From assembly GCF_000774145.1 (NCBI RefSeq), contig NZ_KN322984.1, positions 357,435 through 421,434 on the forward strand: 64,000 nt of DNA. The letters run 5' to 3'. The notes under the pieces are model-generated. The model searched no databases and had not been told where the DNA came from. It was given only the letters and a program-made list of their open reading frames with translations. The stretch is from Pseudomonas mediterranea CFBP 5447 (GTDB lineage: Bacteria; Pseudomonadota; Gammaproteobacteria; Pseudomonadales; Pseudomonadaceae). Made by a program: the position numbers and the translations under genes. Below, piece by piece: positions 24,927-35,961 of this stretch; the first letter of the stretch is position 1, and every line of letters begins with the position of its first letter.

Positions 24927-24965
24927 TCATCCAATCATGGGATGAATTTTCTGACATGTTAGTCA
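24927..24965. promoter_or_regulatory. Candidate operators of the GntR-type regulator
   Basis: Two near-palindromes lie 14-52 bases before the regulator start: TCATCCAATCATGGGATGA (24927-24945) and TGACATGTTAGTCA (24952-24965). Their position and symmetry fit self-repression by the FCD regulator. This is inference from sequence only. Confidence 0.5.
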
Positions 24966-25036
24966 GCTTCGTGTAGGACGACAACCGCCTACGGTCAGTG
25001 AGAGGGAAAACAAAGCAAAATTTCCGATTGGTAAAA

Positions 25037-25053
25037 TTACCCTTTTAGGGTAA
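25037..25053. promoter_or_regulatory. MqsA operator palindrome upstream of mqsRA
   Basis: TTACCCTTTTAGGGTAA is a perfect palindrome around a central T 29 bases before the mqsR ATG. It closely matches the AACCTTTTAGGTT core bound by MqsA in E. coli, so autorepression by the antitoxin is very likely. Confidence 0.85.
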
Positions 25054-25081
25054 ATCTAGAAGCAGAGGCCCACGGTTTCTT

Positions 25082-25393
25082 ATGGAAAAGAACTCACCTC
25101 ATTACGCGTTGGCGGTGATACAGGCGGATGTCAGGCGGCTCAGGGGAAATGCGTTCACCAGCACCGCAAAAAACAATGCATGGGTGCTCGGCCTGACGCT
25201 CTCGGATATGCAGGAAGTCATTTGCGGACTCCAGCGAAAGCAATTTTATAAATCGATGACCGCCTATGACGATCATCGAGTCTGGCACGACGTCTATCAC
25301 GCCAATACACACGGTCTGGAGATTTACATCAAGGTGACCTACCGTCCGAGCGGAGGCCCACCGGTAATCTCCTTCAAGGAGAAAAACGTATGA
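25082..25393 (+). CDS. mqsR: Type II toxin MqsR (mRNA interferase)
   Basis: MqsR is a RelE-fold ribonuclease that cuts mRNA at GCU. The 103-residue product aligns with the E. coli toxin through FYKSMTAYDDHRVWHDVY and VISFKEK. Functional residues Lys57, Tyr82 and Lys99 match E. coli Lys56, Tyr81 and Lys96, but the residue matching Gln68 is His69. The toxin gene comes first and overlaps mqsA by four bases (ATGA), the usual inverted order of this module. Confidence 0.93.
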   Translation: MEKNSPHYALAVIQADVRRLRGNAFTSTAKNNAWVLGLTLSDMQEVICGLQRKQFYKSMTAYDDHRVWHDVYHANTHGLEIYIKVTYRPSGGPPVISFKEKNV

Positions 25394-25872
25394 CAACCCA
25401 GCAATGTTTCAGCTGTGGCGCCCCGGAGGGCATGTTGCATTTCGAAGGTCGCGGCGAAACCTTGAGCGTCAAGGGACTGGAGCGCCGGGTCGATGACCTG
25501 TCGGGCTGGGAATGCCGGATGTGCGGGGAAGTCGAGCTCGATACCGGCTGCGCGGAGCGCCATGCAAAGGCGGGAGATGAGTTGGTCAATGCCGCCAGGC
25601 AGATGATCGGCGAGGAAATCAAACGCATCCGCCGCAAGCTGCACCTGTCACAGAAAGACGCCGTATCGCTTTTGTCGGGCGGAGGGCACAACGCGATGTC
25701 CCGCTATGAGCGCGGCGAGGTATTGCCGCCAAAACCATTGATGCTGCTGATGCGCCTGCTTGACCTCTATCCCCATTTGCTCGCAGACGCACGAACCCTG
25801 GCGGAAGGTGCCGACTTGAGGCAATTCAAGACCACGGTGCACAAGGAGCACGAAATCCTTACTGATTCCTGA
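25390..25872 (+). CDS. mqsA: Type II antitoxin MqsA
   Basis: MqsA neutralises MqsR and represses the operon. The N-terminal zinc domain has Cys6, Cys9, Cys42 and Cys45 (CFSC and CRMC). The C-terminal Xre-type helix-turn-helix carries GGGHNAMSRYERGE, matching the DNA-reading Asn and Arg of E. coli MqsA. At 160 residues it is about 29 longer than the E. coli protein, with an extra C-terminal tail (LRQFKTTVHKEHEILTDS). It is translationally coupled to mqsR. Confidence 0.93.
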   Translation: MTTQQCFSCGAPEGMLHFEGRGETLSVKGLERRVDDLSGWECRMCGEVELDTGCAERHAKAGDELVNAARQMIGEEIKRIRRKLHLSQKDAVSLLSGGGHNAMSRYERGEVLPPKPLMLLMRLLDLYPHLLADARTLAEGADLRQFKTTVHKEHEILTDS

Positions 25873-25887
25873 GTATCGCCACAGAAA

Positions 25888-25919
25888 AAATAAACCCGGA
25901 ACACAGTCCGGGTTTATTT
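25888..25919. terminator. Bidirectional terminator between mqsA and aapP
   Basis: A 13-bp perfect stem, AAATAAACCCGGA paired with TCCGGGTTTATTT, has a 6-base loop and A/T-rich ends in both directions. It serves the convergent mqsRA and aap transcripts. Confidence 0.9.
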
Positions 25920-25935
25920 CGTTACCTGGCGTCGA

Positions 25936-26700
25936 TCAATGCAGGATCTGGCTCAGGAACAGCTTGGTGCGGTCGTTCTGCGGGTTGTCGAAGAAGTCGT
26001 TCGGCGCTGCCTGCTCGACGATTTCCCCCTTGTCCATGAAGATCACGCGGTTGGCCACGGTACGGGCGAAGCCCATTTCGTGGGTTACGCACAACATGGT
26101 CATGCCGTCTTCGGCCAGGCCGATCATGGTGTCGAGTACTTCCTTCACCATTTCCGGGTCGAGAGCCGAGGTCGGCTCGTCGAACAGCATGATTTTCGGT
26201 TTCATGCACAGGGCGCGAGCGATGGCTACACGCTGCTGCTGACCGCCGGAGAGCTGGCCCGGGTATTTGTGCGCCTGCTCCGGAATGCGCACGCGCTCCA
26301 GGTAATGCATGGCGATTTCCTCGGCCTTGCGCTTGGGCATCTTGCGCACCCACATCGGCGCCAGGGTGCAGTTCTGCAGGATGGTCAGGTGCGGGAACAG
26401 GTTGAAGTGCTGGAACACCATGCCGACTTCACGGCGGATCGCTTCGATCTGCTTGAGGTCGTTGGTCAGCTCCACGCCATCGACCACGATGCGGCCTTGC
26501 TGATGCTCTTCCAAACGGTTGAGGCAACGGATGGTGGTGGACTTGCCGGAGCCCGACGGGCCGCACAGCACGATACGTTCGCCCTGTTTGACGTTCAGGT
26601 TGATGTCTTTCAACACGTGGAACTGGCCGTACCACTTGTTGACGCCCTGCATCTGAATAATGCCTTCAGGGCTCACAGGCTTTTTGATTGCTTCACTCAT
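25936..26700 (-). CDS. aapP: General L-amino acid ABC transporter, ATP-binding protein
   Basis: AapP powers uptake by the AapJQMP system. The 254-residue ATPase has Walker [11 protein letters not shown]-loop [10 protein letters not shown], signature LSGGQQQR, Walker [14 protein letters not shown] and the switch His in [14 protein letters not shown] lies seven bases before the ATG. It is the last gene of the aapJ-aapQ-aapM-aapP operon, ten bases after aapM, and ends at a strong terminator. Confidence 0.95.
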   Translation of the reverse strand: MSEAIKKPVSPEGIIQMQGVNKWYGQFHVLKDINLNVKQGERIVLCGPSGSGKSTTIRCLNRLEEHQQGRIVVDGVELTNDLKQIEAIRREVGMVFQHFNLFPHLTILQNCTLAPMWVRKMPKRKAEEIAMHYLERVRIPEQAHKYPGQLSGGQQQRVAIARALCMKPKIMLFDEPTSALDPEMVKEVLDTMIGLAEDGMTMLCVTHEMGFARTVANRVIFMDKGEIVEQAAPNDFFDNPQNDRTKLFLSQILH

Positions 26701-26710
26701 GAGTCAACTC

Positions 26711-27808
26711 CTAACGCTTGTGGCCTGTGTCGAGCTTGCGTTCCAGATGCATGGAATAGCGCGACATACCAAAACAGAAAATCCAGAACACCAGGGCGGC
26801 GAACACATAGCCTTCGGTGGCCATGCCCAGCCATTTCGGGTCGGCGGCAGCTTGTTTCACGCTGTTGAGCAGGTCGAACAGGCCGATGATGATCACCAGG
26901 CTCGTGTCCTTGAACAACGCAATGAAGGTGTTGACGATGCCAGGGATCACCAGCTTCAGGGCTTGCGGCAGAATCACCAGGCCCATGCTGCGCCAGTAGC
27001 CAAGGCCCATCGCCGCAGCCGCTTCGTATTGCCCCTTTGGAATCGCTTGCAGACCGCCGCGCACCACTTCGGCCACATAGGCCGACTGGAACAGGATGAC
27101 CCCGATCAGCGCCCGCAGCAGCTTGTCGAAGTTCATGCCTTCAGGCAGGAACAGCGGCAGCATCACCGACGACATGAACAGCACCGTGATCAACGGCACG
27201 CCACGCCAGAACTCGATGAACGTCACGCAGACCACGCGGATCGCCGGCAGGTTCGAACGCCGCCCCAGGGCCAGCACGATGCCCAGCGGCAATGCGCCGG
27301 CGATGCCGACGGTGGCGATCACCAGGGTCAGCATCAGGCCGCCCCATTGGCTGGTCGCCACGGCGTCCAGACCGAACACGCCACCGTGCAGCAGGCACCA
27401 GGCGACGATCGGATACACCACCAGGAAGCTCAGGCCGTAGATCGCCTTGCGCGGGAAGCGCGAGATGAACAATGGCGCCGCACCGATCACTGCCAGCCAC
27501 ACGGTCAGGTCCACGCGCCAGCGCAGGTCCGCCGGGTAGTAGCCGTACATGAACTGACCGAAACGCTGCTGGATGAACACCCAGCAAGCGCCTTCCTTGG
27601 TGCAGTCGGCGCGGGTAGTACCCACCCAGTTCGCATCCAGGATGGCCCAGTGCAGCAGCGGTGGGATAATCAGATAAATCAGGTAGAACGCAAACAGGGT
27701 CAGCAGCGTGTTGATCCAGCTGGAGAACATGTTGGCGCGCACCCATGCCACCACACCGATGCTGTTGCTCGGTGGAGGCATATCGGGTTTGAAAGTATGG
27801 GATGTCAT
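26711..27808 (-). CDS. aapM: General L-amino acid ABC transporter permease AapM
   Basis: AapM is one of two unusually long HAAT-family permeases. The 365-residue protein has several N-terminal hydrophobic segments, a cytosolic/periplasmic insert with two Cys (RADCTKEGACWVF), and the conserved binding-protein-dependent transport block with the EAA loop (EAAAAMGLGYWRSMGLVILPQALKLVIPGIVNTFIALFKDTSLV). The length and order after aapQ are diagnostic. Confidence 0.94.
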   Translation of the reverse strand: MTSHTFKPDMPPPSNSIGVVAWVRANMFSSWINTLLTLFAFYLIYLIIPPLLHWAILDANWVGTTRADCTKEGACWVFIQQRFGQFMYGYYPADLRWRVDLTVWLAVIGAAPLFISRFPRKAIYGLSFLVVYPIVAWCLLHGGVFGLDAVATSQWGGLMLTLVIATVGIAGALPLGIVLALGRRSNLPAIRVVCVTFIEFWRGVPLITVLFMSSVMLPLFLPEGMNFDKLLRALIGVILFQSAYVAEVVRGGLQAIPKGQYEAAAAMGLGYWRSMGLVILPQALKLVIPGIVNTFIALFKDTSLVIIIGLFDLLNSVKQAAADPKWLGMATEGYVFAALVFWIFCFGMSRYSMHLERKLDTGHKR

Positions 27809-27818
27809 GCGCGTTTCC

Positions 27819-29000
27819 TCACCGCTCGATCAGCGCAATGCGCTTGTTGTACCAGTTCATCAGCAGGGAAATGCTGATACTGATTGCCAGGTACACACTC
27901 ATGGTGATCGCGATCACCTCGATGGCCTGGCCGGTCTGGTTCAACACCGTGCCGGCGAACAGCGACACCATTTCCGGGTAGCCGATACCGGCCGCCAGGG
28001 AAGAGTTTTTCGCCAGGTTCAGGTATTGGCTGGTCAACGGCGGAATGATCACGCGCAGGGCCTGCGGAATGATCACCTTGCGCAGGGTCGGACCGTTGCG
28101 CAGCCCGAGGGAGCGGGCCGCCTCGGTCTGGCCGTGGCTGACCGACTTGATACCCGAGCGCACGATCTCGGCGATGAATGCCGCGGTATACACAGTCAAC
28201 GCCAGGGTCAAGGCCAGCAGTTCCGGGATCAGCACCCAGCCACCGACGAAGTTGAAACCCTTGAGTTCCGGCATTTCCCATTGCACTGGCGCACCAAACA
28301 CCAACGCGCACACGGCCGGGATCACCAGGAACAGCGCCAGGCCCACCCAGAACTTGTGGAATGGCTCTCCGGTTTCTTCGAAACGCTTGTTGGCCCAACG
28401 CGTCATCAGCACGATGGCGACAATCGCCAGCACGACGCTGACCACGAACGGCCAGAACCCATCGGCGACCAGCGCGGCCGGCATGTTCAGGCCCCGGCTG
28501 CTGACGAAGAAAGTGTCGCCGAAGTTATGGCTGTTGCGCGGCCCAGGCATGCTCAGGAATACCGCGAAGTACCAGAACAGGATTTGCAGCAACGGTGGGA
28601 TGTTACGGAAAACCTCCACGTAAACGGTCGCCAGCTTGGAGATGATCCAGTTCTGCGACAAGCGCGCGACACCGATGATGAAACCGAGGATGGTCGCCAG
28701 GATCACCCCGATGAAGGTCACCAGCAACGTGTTGAGCAAACCGATGACAAACACGCGGGCATAGCTGTCCGCTTCGGTGTAGTCGATCAGGTGTTGAGCG
28801 ATGCCGAACCCGGCACTGCGTTCCAGGAAACCGAAACCGGACGTGATGCCCCGGTGCTGGAGATTGGTCTGGGTGTTGTCGAACAGGAACCAGCCCAACG
28901 CGATAACCGCCACGACAGTGACGATCTGAAATACCCACGCACGCACTTTTGGATCGCTGAGGCTGAGCCTCTGCTTTGGTGCGCCGATTGAATTTTGCAT
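27819..29000 (-). CDS. aapQ: General L-amino acid ABC transporter permease AapQ
   Basis: AapQ is the other permease of the pair. The 393-residue protein has an N-terminal helix (FQIVTVVAVIALGWFLF), a long insert between the early helices, and the EAA loop EAARSLGLRNGPTLRKVIIPQALRVIIPPLTSQYLNLAKNSSLA. It starts 65 bases after aapJ; a strong stem-loop lies in that gap and may lower expression of the permeases relative to the binding protein. Confidence 0.94.
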   Translation of the reverse strand: MQNSIGAPKQRLSLSDPKVRAWVFQIVTVVAVIALGWFLFDNTQTNLQHRGITSGFGFLERSAGFGIAQHLIDYTEADSYARVFVIGLLNTLLVTFIGVILATILGFIIGVARLSQNWIISKLATVYVEVFRNIPPLLQILFWYFAVFLSMPGPRNSHNFGDTFFVSSRGLNMPAALVADGFWPFVVSVVLAIVAIVLMTRWANKRFEETGEPFHKFWVGLALFLVIPAVCALVFGAPVQWEMPELKGFNFVGGWVLIPELLALTLALTVYTAAFIAEIVRSGIKSVSHGQTEAARSLGLRNGPTLRKVIIPQALRVIIPPLTSQYLNLAKNSSLAAGIGYPEMVSLFAGTVLNQTGQAIEVIAITMSVYLAISISISLLMNWYNKRIALIER

Positions 29001-29029
29001 GAAGTGCCCCGCAAAGAATGGAACAGAAC

Positions 29030-29058
29030 ATCACCCGGTGGTTGGCCCACCGGGTGAT
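29030..29058 (-). promoter_or_regulatory. Intercistronic stem-loop between aapJ and aapQ
   Basis: A 12-bp perfect stem (ATCACCCGGTGG/CCACCGGGTGAT) with a 5-base loop lies seven bases after the aapJ stop. It has no T-tract. Such hairpins commonly protect the binding-protein mRNA and give it excess expression over the permeases. Confidence 0.75.
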
Positions 29059-29065
29059 AGAACCA

Positions 29066-30097
29066 TCAGCGCACTGGTGGTGCGTATTGGATGCCGCCAG
29101 CGTTCCACAGCGCGTTCAGGCCGCGGTCGATTTCCAGCGGGGTGCCTTTGCCGAGGTTGCGCTCGAACATTTCACCGTAGTTGCCGACTTGCTTGACGAT
29201 CTGCACGACCCAGTCTTTCGGCAGTTTCAGGTCCTTGCCGTATTCACCGTCAGCGCCGAGCATACGAGCGACGTCCGGGTTCTTGGTGGACTTGGCTTCG
29301 GCCTCGACGTTCTTCGAGGTCACACCGGCTTCTTCAGCATTGAGCAGCGCGTAGCCAGTCCAACGCACGATGGCCAGCCACTCGTCGTCGCCGTTACGCA
29401 CGACCGGGCCCAGGGGTTCCTTGGAAATGGTTTCCGGCAGAACCACGTAGTCCTTCGGCGAAGCCAGCTTGCTGCGCTGGGCGAACAGCTGGGACTTGTC
29501 GGAGGTCAGTACGTCGCAACGACCGGACTCCAGCGACTTGGCGCTTTCGTCGGAGGTGTCGAAGGTGATCGGGGTGTACTTCAGGCCGTTGGCACGGAAG
29601 TAGTCGGAAACGTTCAGTTCAGTGGTGGTACCGGCCTGGATGCAGATGGTTGCACCGTCCAGTTCCTTGGCGCTCTTGACGCCCAGCTTGTTGTTGGCCA
29701 GGAAGCCGATGCCATCGTAGTAGGTGATGAAGCCTGGGAATTTCAGGCCCATGCCCGCGTCACGGGAGCTGGTCATGGTGGAGTTGCGCGAGAGCACATC
29801 GATTTCGCCGGACTGCAGCGCGGTGAAGCGCTCCTTGGCGTTCAACTGGCTGAACTTGACCTTGGTCGCATCGCCGAAGACGGCAGCGGCAACGGCACGG
29901 CAGAAGTCAGCGTCGATACCGACGATCTTACCGGTCGAATCAGGCACCGAGAAACCCGGCAGGCCATCGCTTACGCCGCATTGCACAAAGCCTTTCTTCT
30001 GTACGGCGTCCAGGGTTGCACCCGCCTGAGCGAACCCGCTAACCCCAAGCACTGCTGCTGCAGTCACTACTGCCAGGGTGGATTTCAGTAACTTCAT
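29066..30097 (-). CDS. aapJ: General L-amino acid ABC transporter, periplasmic binding protein
   Basis: AapJ captures L-amino acids in the periplasm for the AapQMP complex. The 343-residue protein has a Sec signal peptide (MKLLKSTLAVVTAAAVLGVSGFAQAG, cleaved near residue 25) and a type II binding fold starting TLDAVQKKGFVQCGVSDGLPGFSVPDSTGKIVGIDADFCRAVAAAVFGD. Its length is typical of AapJ and longer than ordinary polar amino-acid binding proteins. GGAGG precedes the ATG at good distance. Confidence 0.95.
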   Translation of the reverse strand: MKLLKSTLAVVTAAAVLGVSGFAQAGATLDAVQKKGFVQCGVSDGLPGFSVPDSTGKIVGIDADFCRAVAAAVFGDATKVKFSQLNAKERFTALQSGEIDVLSRNSTMTSSRDAGMGLKFPGFITYYDGIGFLANNKLGVKSAKELDGATICIQAGTTTELNVSDYFRANGLKYTPITFDTSDESAKSLESGRCDVLTSDKSQLFAQRSKLASPKDYVVLPETISKEPLGPVVRNGDDEWLAIVRWTGYALLNAEEAGVTSKNVEAEAKSTKNPDVARMLGADGEYGKDLKLPKDWVVQIVKQVGNYGEMFERNLGKGTPLEIDRGLNALWNAGGIQYAPPVR

Positions 30098-31228
<1,131 letters not shown>

Positions 31229-31319
31229 ATCGCCACGCCAAGCCTTTGACGAACACACTACGCCGCGCCCGTTTCTTGCATTACACTGGCCGGCGTACAT
31301 TCCTTAACCAATCGATGAG

Positions 31320-32786
31320 ATGACCGTGCTCAAAGCACTCAAGAAGATGTTCGGTAAGAGCGAGGCCGAGCAGCTCGCGCCCGGCCCCAGTGCCCCTGTC
31401 CAAGGCCCGAGCCGTACCGAAGCGCCACAACCATCGCGCCACCCTGCCCCTGTTGCGCAGAAGAAAAAAGAGCCGGCGACCTCCCCCGCCACCGCTCCTG
31501 CGCCGGACAAGCCGCGCAATGAAAACCCCAAGCCGCGCCGCGAACGAGCACCGAAACCGCCGGTCGTCGCCTGGAAGCTCGAAGACTTCGTCGTAGAGCC
31601 CCAGGAAGGCAAGACCCGCTTCCACGATTTCAAGCTGGCCCCGGAACTGATGCATGCCATCCAGGACCTGGGGTTCCCGTATTGCACGCCGATCCAGGCC
31701 CAGGTGCTCGGGTATACCCTCGCCGGCAAGGACGCTATCGGTCGCGCCCAGACCGGCACCGGCAAGACCGCCGCGTTCCTGATTTCCACCATCACCCAGC
31801 TGCTGCAGACCCCGCCACCCAAAGAGCGCTACATGGGCGAGCCGAGGGCACTGATCATCGCGCCGACCCGCGAGCTGGTGGTGCAGATCGCCAAGGACGC
31901 CGCCGACCTGACCAAATACACCGGCCTGAACGTCATGACGTTCGTCGGTGGCATGGACTTCGACAAGCAGCTCAAGCACCTCGAAGCCCGTCATTGCGAC
32001 ATCCTGGTGGCCACGCCCGGTCGCCTGCTGGACTTCAACCAGCGTGGCGACGTGCACCTGGACATGGTCGAGGTCATGGTGCTGGACGAGGCCGACCGCA
32101 TGCTCGACATGGGCTTCATCCCGCAAGTGCGCCAGATCATTCGCCAGACCCCGCCGAAAAGCGAACGCCAGACCCTGCTGTTCTCCGCCACCTTCACCGA
32201 AGACGTGATGAACCTGGCCCGGCAATGGACCACCGACCCGGCCATCGTCGAGATTGAAGCCGAGAACGTCGCCAGCGAAAACGTCGAACAACATATCTAC
32301 GCCGTAGCCGGTGCCGACAAGTACAAGCTGCTCTACAACCTGGTCAATGACAACGGTTGGGAACGGGTCATGGTGTTCGCCAACCGCAAGGACGAAGTGC
32401 GGCGTATCGAAGAACGCCTGGTGCGCGACGGCGTCAACGCGGCCCAGCTGTCAGGCGATGTGCCCCAGCACAAGCGCATCAAGACGCTCGAGGGCTTTCG
32501 CGAAGGCAAAATCCGTGTGCTGGTGGCAACCGACGTGGCCGGCCGCGGCATCCACATCGACGGCATCAGCCATGTGATCAACTTCACCCTGCCGGAAGTA
32601 CCGGACGACTACGTGCACCGCATCGGCCGTACCGGTCGCGCCGGCGCCGAGGGCGTGTCCATCAGCTTCGCCGGCGAGGACGACTCCTATCAGTTGCCCT
32701 CCATCGAAGCGCTGCTGGGTCGCAAGATCAGTTGCGAAATGCCGCCGACCCATCTGCTCCGGCCGGTCGAGCGCAAACGTCACTGA
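31320..32786 (+). CDS. rhlB: ATP-dependent RNA helicase RhlB
   Basis: RhlB is a DEAD-box helicase that unwinds structured mRNA, including for the degradosome. The 488-residue protein has a Pro/Lys/Ala-rich disordered N-terminal extension of about 95 residues. The helicase core follows: motif I AQTGTGKT, Ia [20 protein letters not shown], and [12 protein letters not shown]. The extension is typical of pseudomonad RhlB. TACACT at 31282-31287 may be a -10 box. A terminator follows the stop. The neighbours match P. aeruginosa, where rhlB precedes dauBAR. Confidence 0.93.
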   Translation: MTVLKALKKMFGKSEAEQLAPGPSAPVQGPSRTEAPQPSRHPAPVAQKKKEPATSPATAPAPDKPRNENPKPRRERAPKPPVVAWKLEDFVVEPQEGKTRFHDFKLAPELMHAIQDLGFPYCTPIQAQVLGYTLAGKDAIGRAQTGTGKTAAFLISTITQLLQTPPPKERYMGEPRALIIAPTRELVVQIAKDAADLTKYTGLNVMTFVGGMDFDKQLKHLEARHCDILVATPGRLLDFNQRGDVHLDMVEVMVLDEADRMLDMGFIPQVRQIIRQTPPKSERQTLLFSATFTEDVMNLARQWTTDPAIVEIEAENVASENVEQHIYAVAGADKYKLLYNLVNDNGWERVMVFANRKDEVRRIEERLVRDGVNAAQLSGDVPQHKRIKTLEGFREGKIRVLVATDVAGRGIHIDGISHVINFTLPEVPDDYVHRIGRTGRAGAEGVSISFAGEDDSYQLPSIEALLGRKISCEMPPTHLLRPVERKRH

Positions 32787-32805
32787 CCGTCGCCTCACCA
32801 CCCGA

Positions 32806-32837
32806 AAGCGCAGCCCTCGAAGGCTGCGCTTTTTTTT
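32806..32837 (+). terminator. Rho-independent terminator of rhlB
   Basis: A 10-bp perfect stem (AAGCGCAGCC/GGCTGCGCTT) with a 6-base loop is followed by an unbroken T-tract. Confidence 0.93.
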
Positions 32838-32861
32838 GGCCCGGGATATTGCTCGAATAAA

Positions 32862-32889
32862 CTAAAAGTCCATAATGGACAAATTAGTT
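32862..32889. promoter_or_regulatory. Candidate DauR operator at the dauBAR promoter
   Basis: The inner palindrome GTCCATAATGGAC (32868-32880) is embedded in a longer, imperfect dyad (ACTAA ... TTAGT). CATAAT within it could double as a -10 box, so binding would block the promoter. A related dyad lies before the divergent binding-protein gene at 36804-36834, which suggests one shared regulator, most simply DauR. Confidence 0.6.
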
Positions 32890-32913
32890 TACACAGAGCA
32901 ATCCGGAGTTCCG

Positions 32914-33861
32914 ATGCCCAGCACACCTTATGTCATGACCCAAGCCCAGGCTCGCGCACTGCTCGGGCAAATCGATGTGCCGCACATCCTGCGCAAACTG
33001 TTTCGCGACCTTGCAGCCGGGCAGGCGGTGCAACCGGCCCAGCAATGGGTGGAATTTCCCCAGGGCGCCGGGGACTTCATCAACTACCTGGGCGTGTTGG
33101 CCGAGGATCAGGTGTATGGCGTCAAGACGTCGCCCTACATCGTGCGCGAGCAGGGTCCGCTGGTCACCGCCTGGACCTTGCTGATGTCGATGCGCACTGG
33201 CCAACCGCTGCTGTTGTGCGACGCCAGCGAACTGACGACCGCCCGCACCGCTGCCACCACGGCCGTCGCCGTCGATGCCCTCGCCCTACCCCAGGCCCAA
33301 CGCCTGGCCGTCATTGGCAGCGGTGCGGTAGCGCGGGCGCATGTGCATTACGCCAAGGGCTTGCGGAATTGGAAGTCCATCAGCCTCTACTCGCCAGGCC
33401 TGTCGGGCAAGACAGTGCAGGAGCGCGCTTCGATCACCGGCCTGGACCCGCGCCTGGAGATTACCGACAGCCTTGCGGCGGCGGTGCATGACGCCGATGT
33501 GGTGATGCTCTGCACCTCGTCCGCCAAAGCGGTACTCGAGCCAAGGATGCTGGGCAAACGGGCACTGATCACCTCAATCAGTACCAACGCCCCGCGCGCC
33601 CATGAAGTGCCGCCCCACAGCCTCAACGACATGGACGTGTACTGCGACTATCGTCAGACCACCCCAGGCTCGGCCGGAGAGATGCTGATCGCCGCCGAAC
33701 AACACGGCTGGGCGCCGTCGAGCATCATCGGTGACTTGCCGGAACTGCTCAGCGGACAGGTCGTGCGACCGGATCTTGGGCGCCACGTGTTCTTCCGCTC
33801 CATTGGCCTCGGGCTGGAAGATGTGGCGTTGGCGAATGCGCTTTACCAACTGCGCAACTGA
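32914..33861 (+). CDS. dauB: DauB, NAD(P)H-dependent imine reductase of D-arginine catabolism (ornithine cyclodeaminase/mu-crystallin family)
   Basis: In P. aeruginosa DauB converts 2-ketoarginine (with ammonia) to L-arginine, completing D- to L-arginine racemisation with DauA. The 315-residue protein has the family Rossmann motif VIGSGAVARAHV and conserved Lys and Arg residues (VYGVKTSP; ELTTARTAATTAVAVDAL). I chose ATG 32914 (MPSTPYVMTQ) because CCGGAG lies five bases upstream; an ATG at 32875 lies inside the operator. It is the first gene of dauBAR; rhlB upstream is the same as in P. aeruginosa. Confidence 0.9.
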   Translation: MPSTPYVMTQAQARALLGQIDVPHILRKLFRDLAAGQAVQPAQQWVEFPQGAGDFINYLGVLAEDQVYGVKTSPYIVREQGPLVTAWTLLMSMRTGQPLLLCDASELTTARTAATTAVAVDALALPQAQRLAVIGSGAVARAHVHYAKGLRNWKSISLYSPGLSGKTVQERASITGLDPRLEITDSLAAAVHDADVVMLCTSSAKAVLEPRMLGKRALITSISTNAPRAHEVPPHSLNDMDVYCDYRQTTPGSAGEMLIAAEQHGWAPSSIIGDLPELLSGQVVRPDLGRHVFFRSIGLGLEDVALANALYQLRN

Positions 33862-33876
33862 CACACCACATTCCCC

Positions 33877-35138
<1,262 letters not shown>

Positions 35139-35226
35139 CCTTCCTCAAGGTGACGCATCGCCACGATTGCGGCACACTTCCTGCGCCCCTGCTTCACGGG
35201 GCGCCGACGCTGCCTGGAGCCCTGTC

Positions 35227-35853
35227 ATGACCGCCCCGCAACCCGATCCGGCAATGGACAATTTCCACACCATCGCCGACGCCATCGCCACGCTGTTCTA
35301 CCCGCACGCCGAGGTGGTGCTGCACGACCTGCGCACACAGAAAGTCGATTACATCGCCAATAATCTTTCCAAGCGCGAGATCGGTGACGACTCGTCCCTG
35401 GAGGACATGCTCAGCGAGGACGTCAACGAACGGAACATCGGTCCGTATGAAAAGCTGAACTGGGACGGGCAGAAGATCCGCAGCCTCAGCAGCGTCTTGC
35501 GCGACGCAGAAGGTCGACCGCTGGCCGTGCTGTGCATCAACCTGAATATTTCACTGTTCGAAAATGCCAAGGCCGCGCTGGACCTGTTCCTGTCACCGGG
35601 CAAGTTGATCCCGCAGCCGGACTCCCTGTTTCGCGATGACTGGCAGGAGCGCATCAACACCTTCCTGCATGCCTGGATGCGCGAGCGTCAGTTGAGCCTG
35701 AACCTGCTCACCCGCGACCATAAACGCGAACTGGTGCTGGCGCTGCACGCCGAGGGCGCCTTCAAGGGCAAGAGCGCCTCCAACTACGTGGCCAATGTGC
35801 TGAACATGGGGCGGGCGACGGTGTACAAGCATTTGAAGGAATTGAAGGGCTGA
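35227..35853 (+). CDS. dauR: DauR, PAS/HTH transcriptional regulator of the dau locus
   Basis: DauR represses dauBAR in P. aeruginosa and responds to D-arginine and D-lysine. The 208-residue protein has an N-terminal YheO-like PAS domain (TLFYPHAEVVLHDLRTQKVDYIANNLSKREIGDDSSL ... LAVLCINLNIS) and a C-terminal DauR-type helix-turn-helix (HLEAEGAFKGK-like run LALHAEGAFKGKSASNYVANVLNMGRATVYKHLKELKG). CTGGAG lies seven bases before the ATG at 35227. Third gene of the operon. Confidence 0.92.
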   Translation: MTAPQPDPAMDNFHTIADAIATLFYPHAEVVLHDLRTQKVDYIANNLSKREIGDDSSLEDMLSEDVNERNIGPYEKLNWDGQKIRSLSSVLRDAEGRPLAVLCINLNISLFENAKAALDLFLSPGKLIPQPDSLFRDDWQERINTFLHAWMRERQLSLNLLTRDHKRELVLALHAEGAFKGKSASNYVANVLNMGRATVYKHLKELKG

Positions 35854-35877
35854 GGTTTGGGTTGCCTGGAATGGCCT

Positions 35878-35953
35878 CATCGCGAGCGGGCTCGCTCCCA
35901 CATTGGACCGCGTTGAACGCAGATCCCTTGTGGGAGCGAGCCTGCTCGCGATG
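35878..35953. repeat. REP pair (tail-to-tail) between dauR and the binding-protein gene
   Basis: The arms face the opposite way to most pairs: CATCGCGAGCGGGCTCGCTC first and TGTGGGAGCGAGCCTGCTCG second. Confidence 0.88.
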
Positions 35954-35961
35954 GCAATCAA

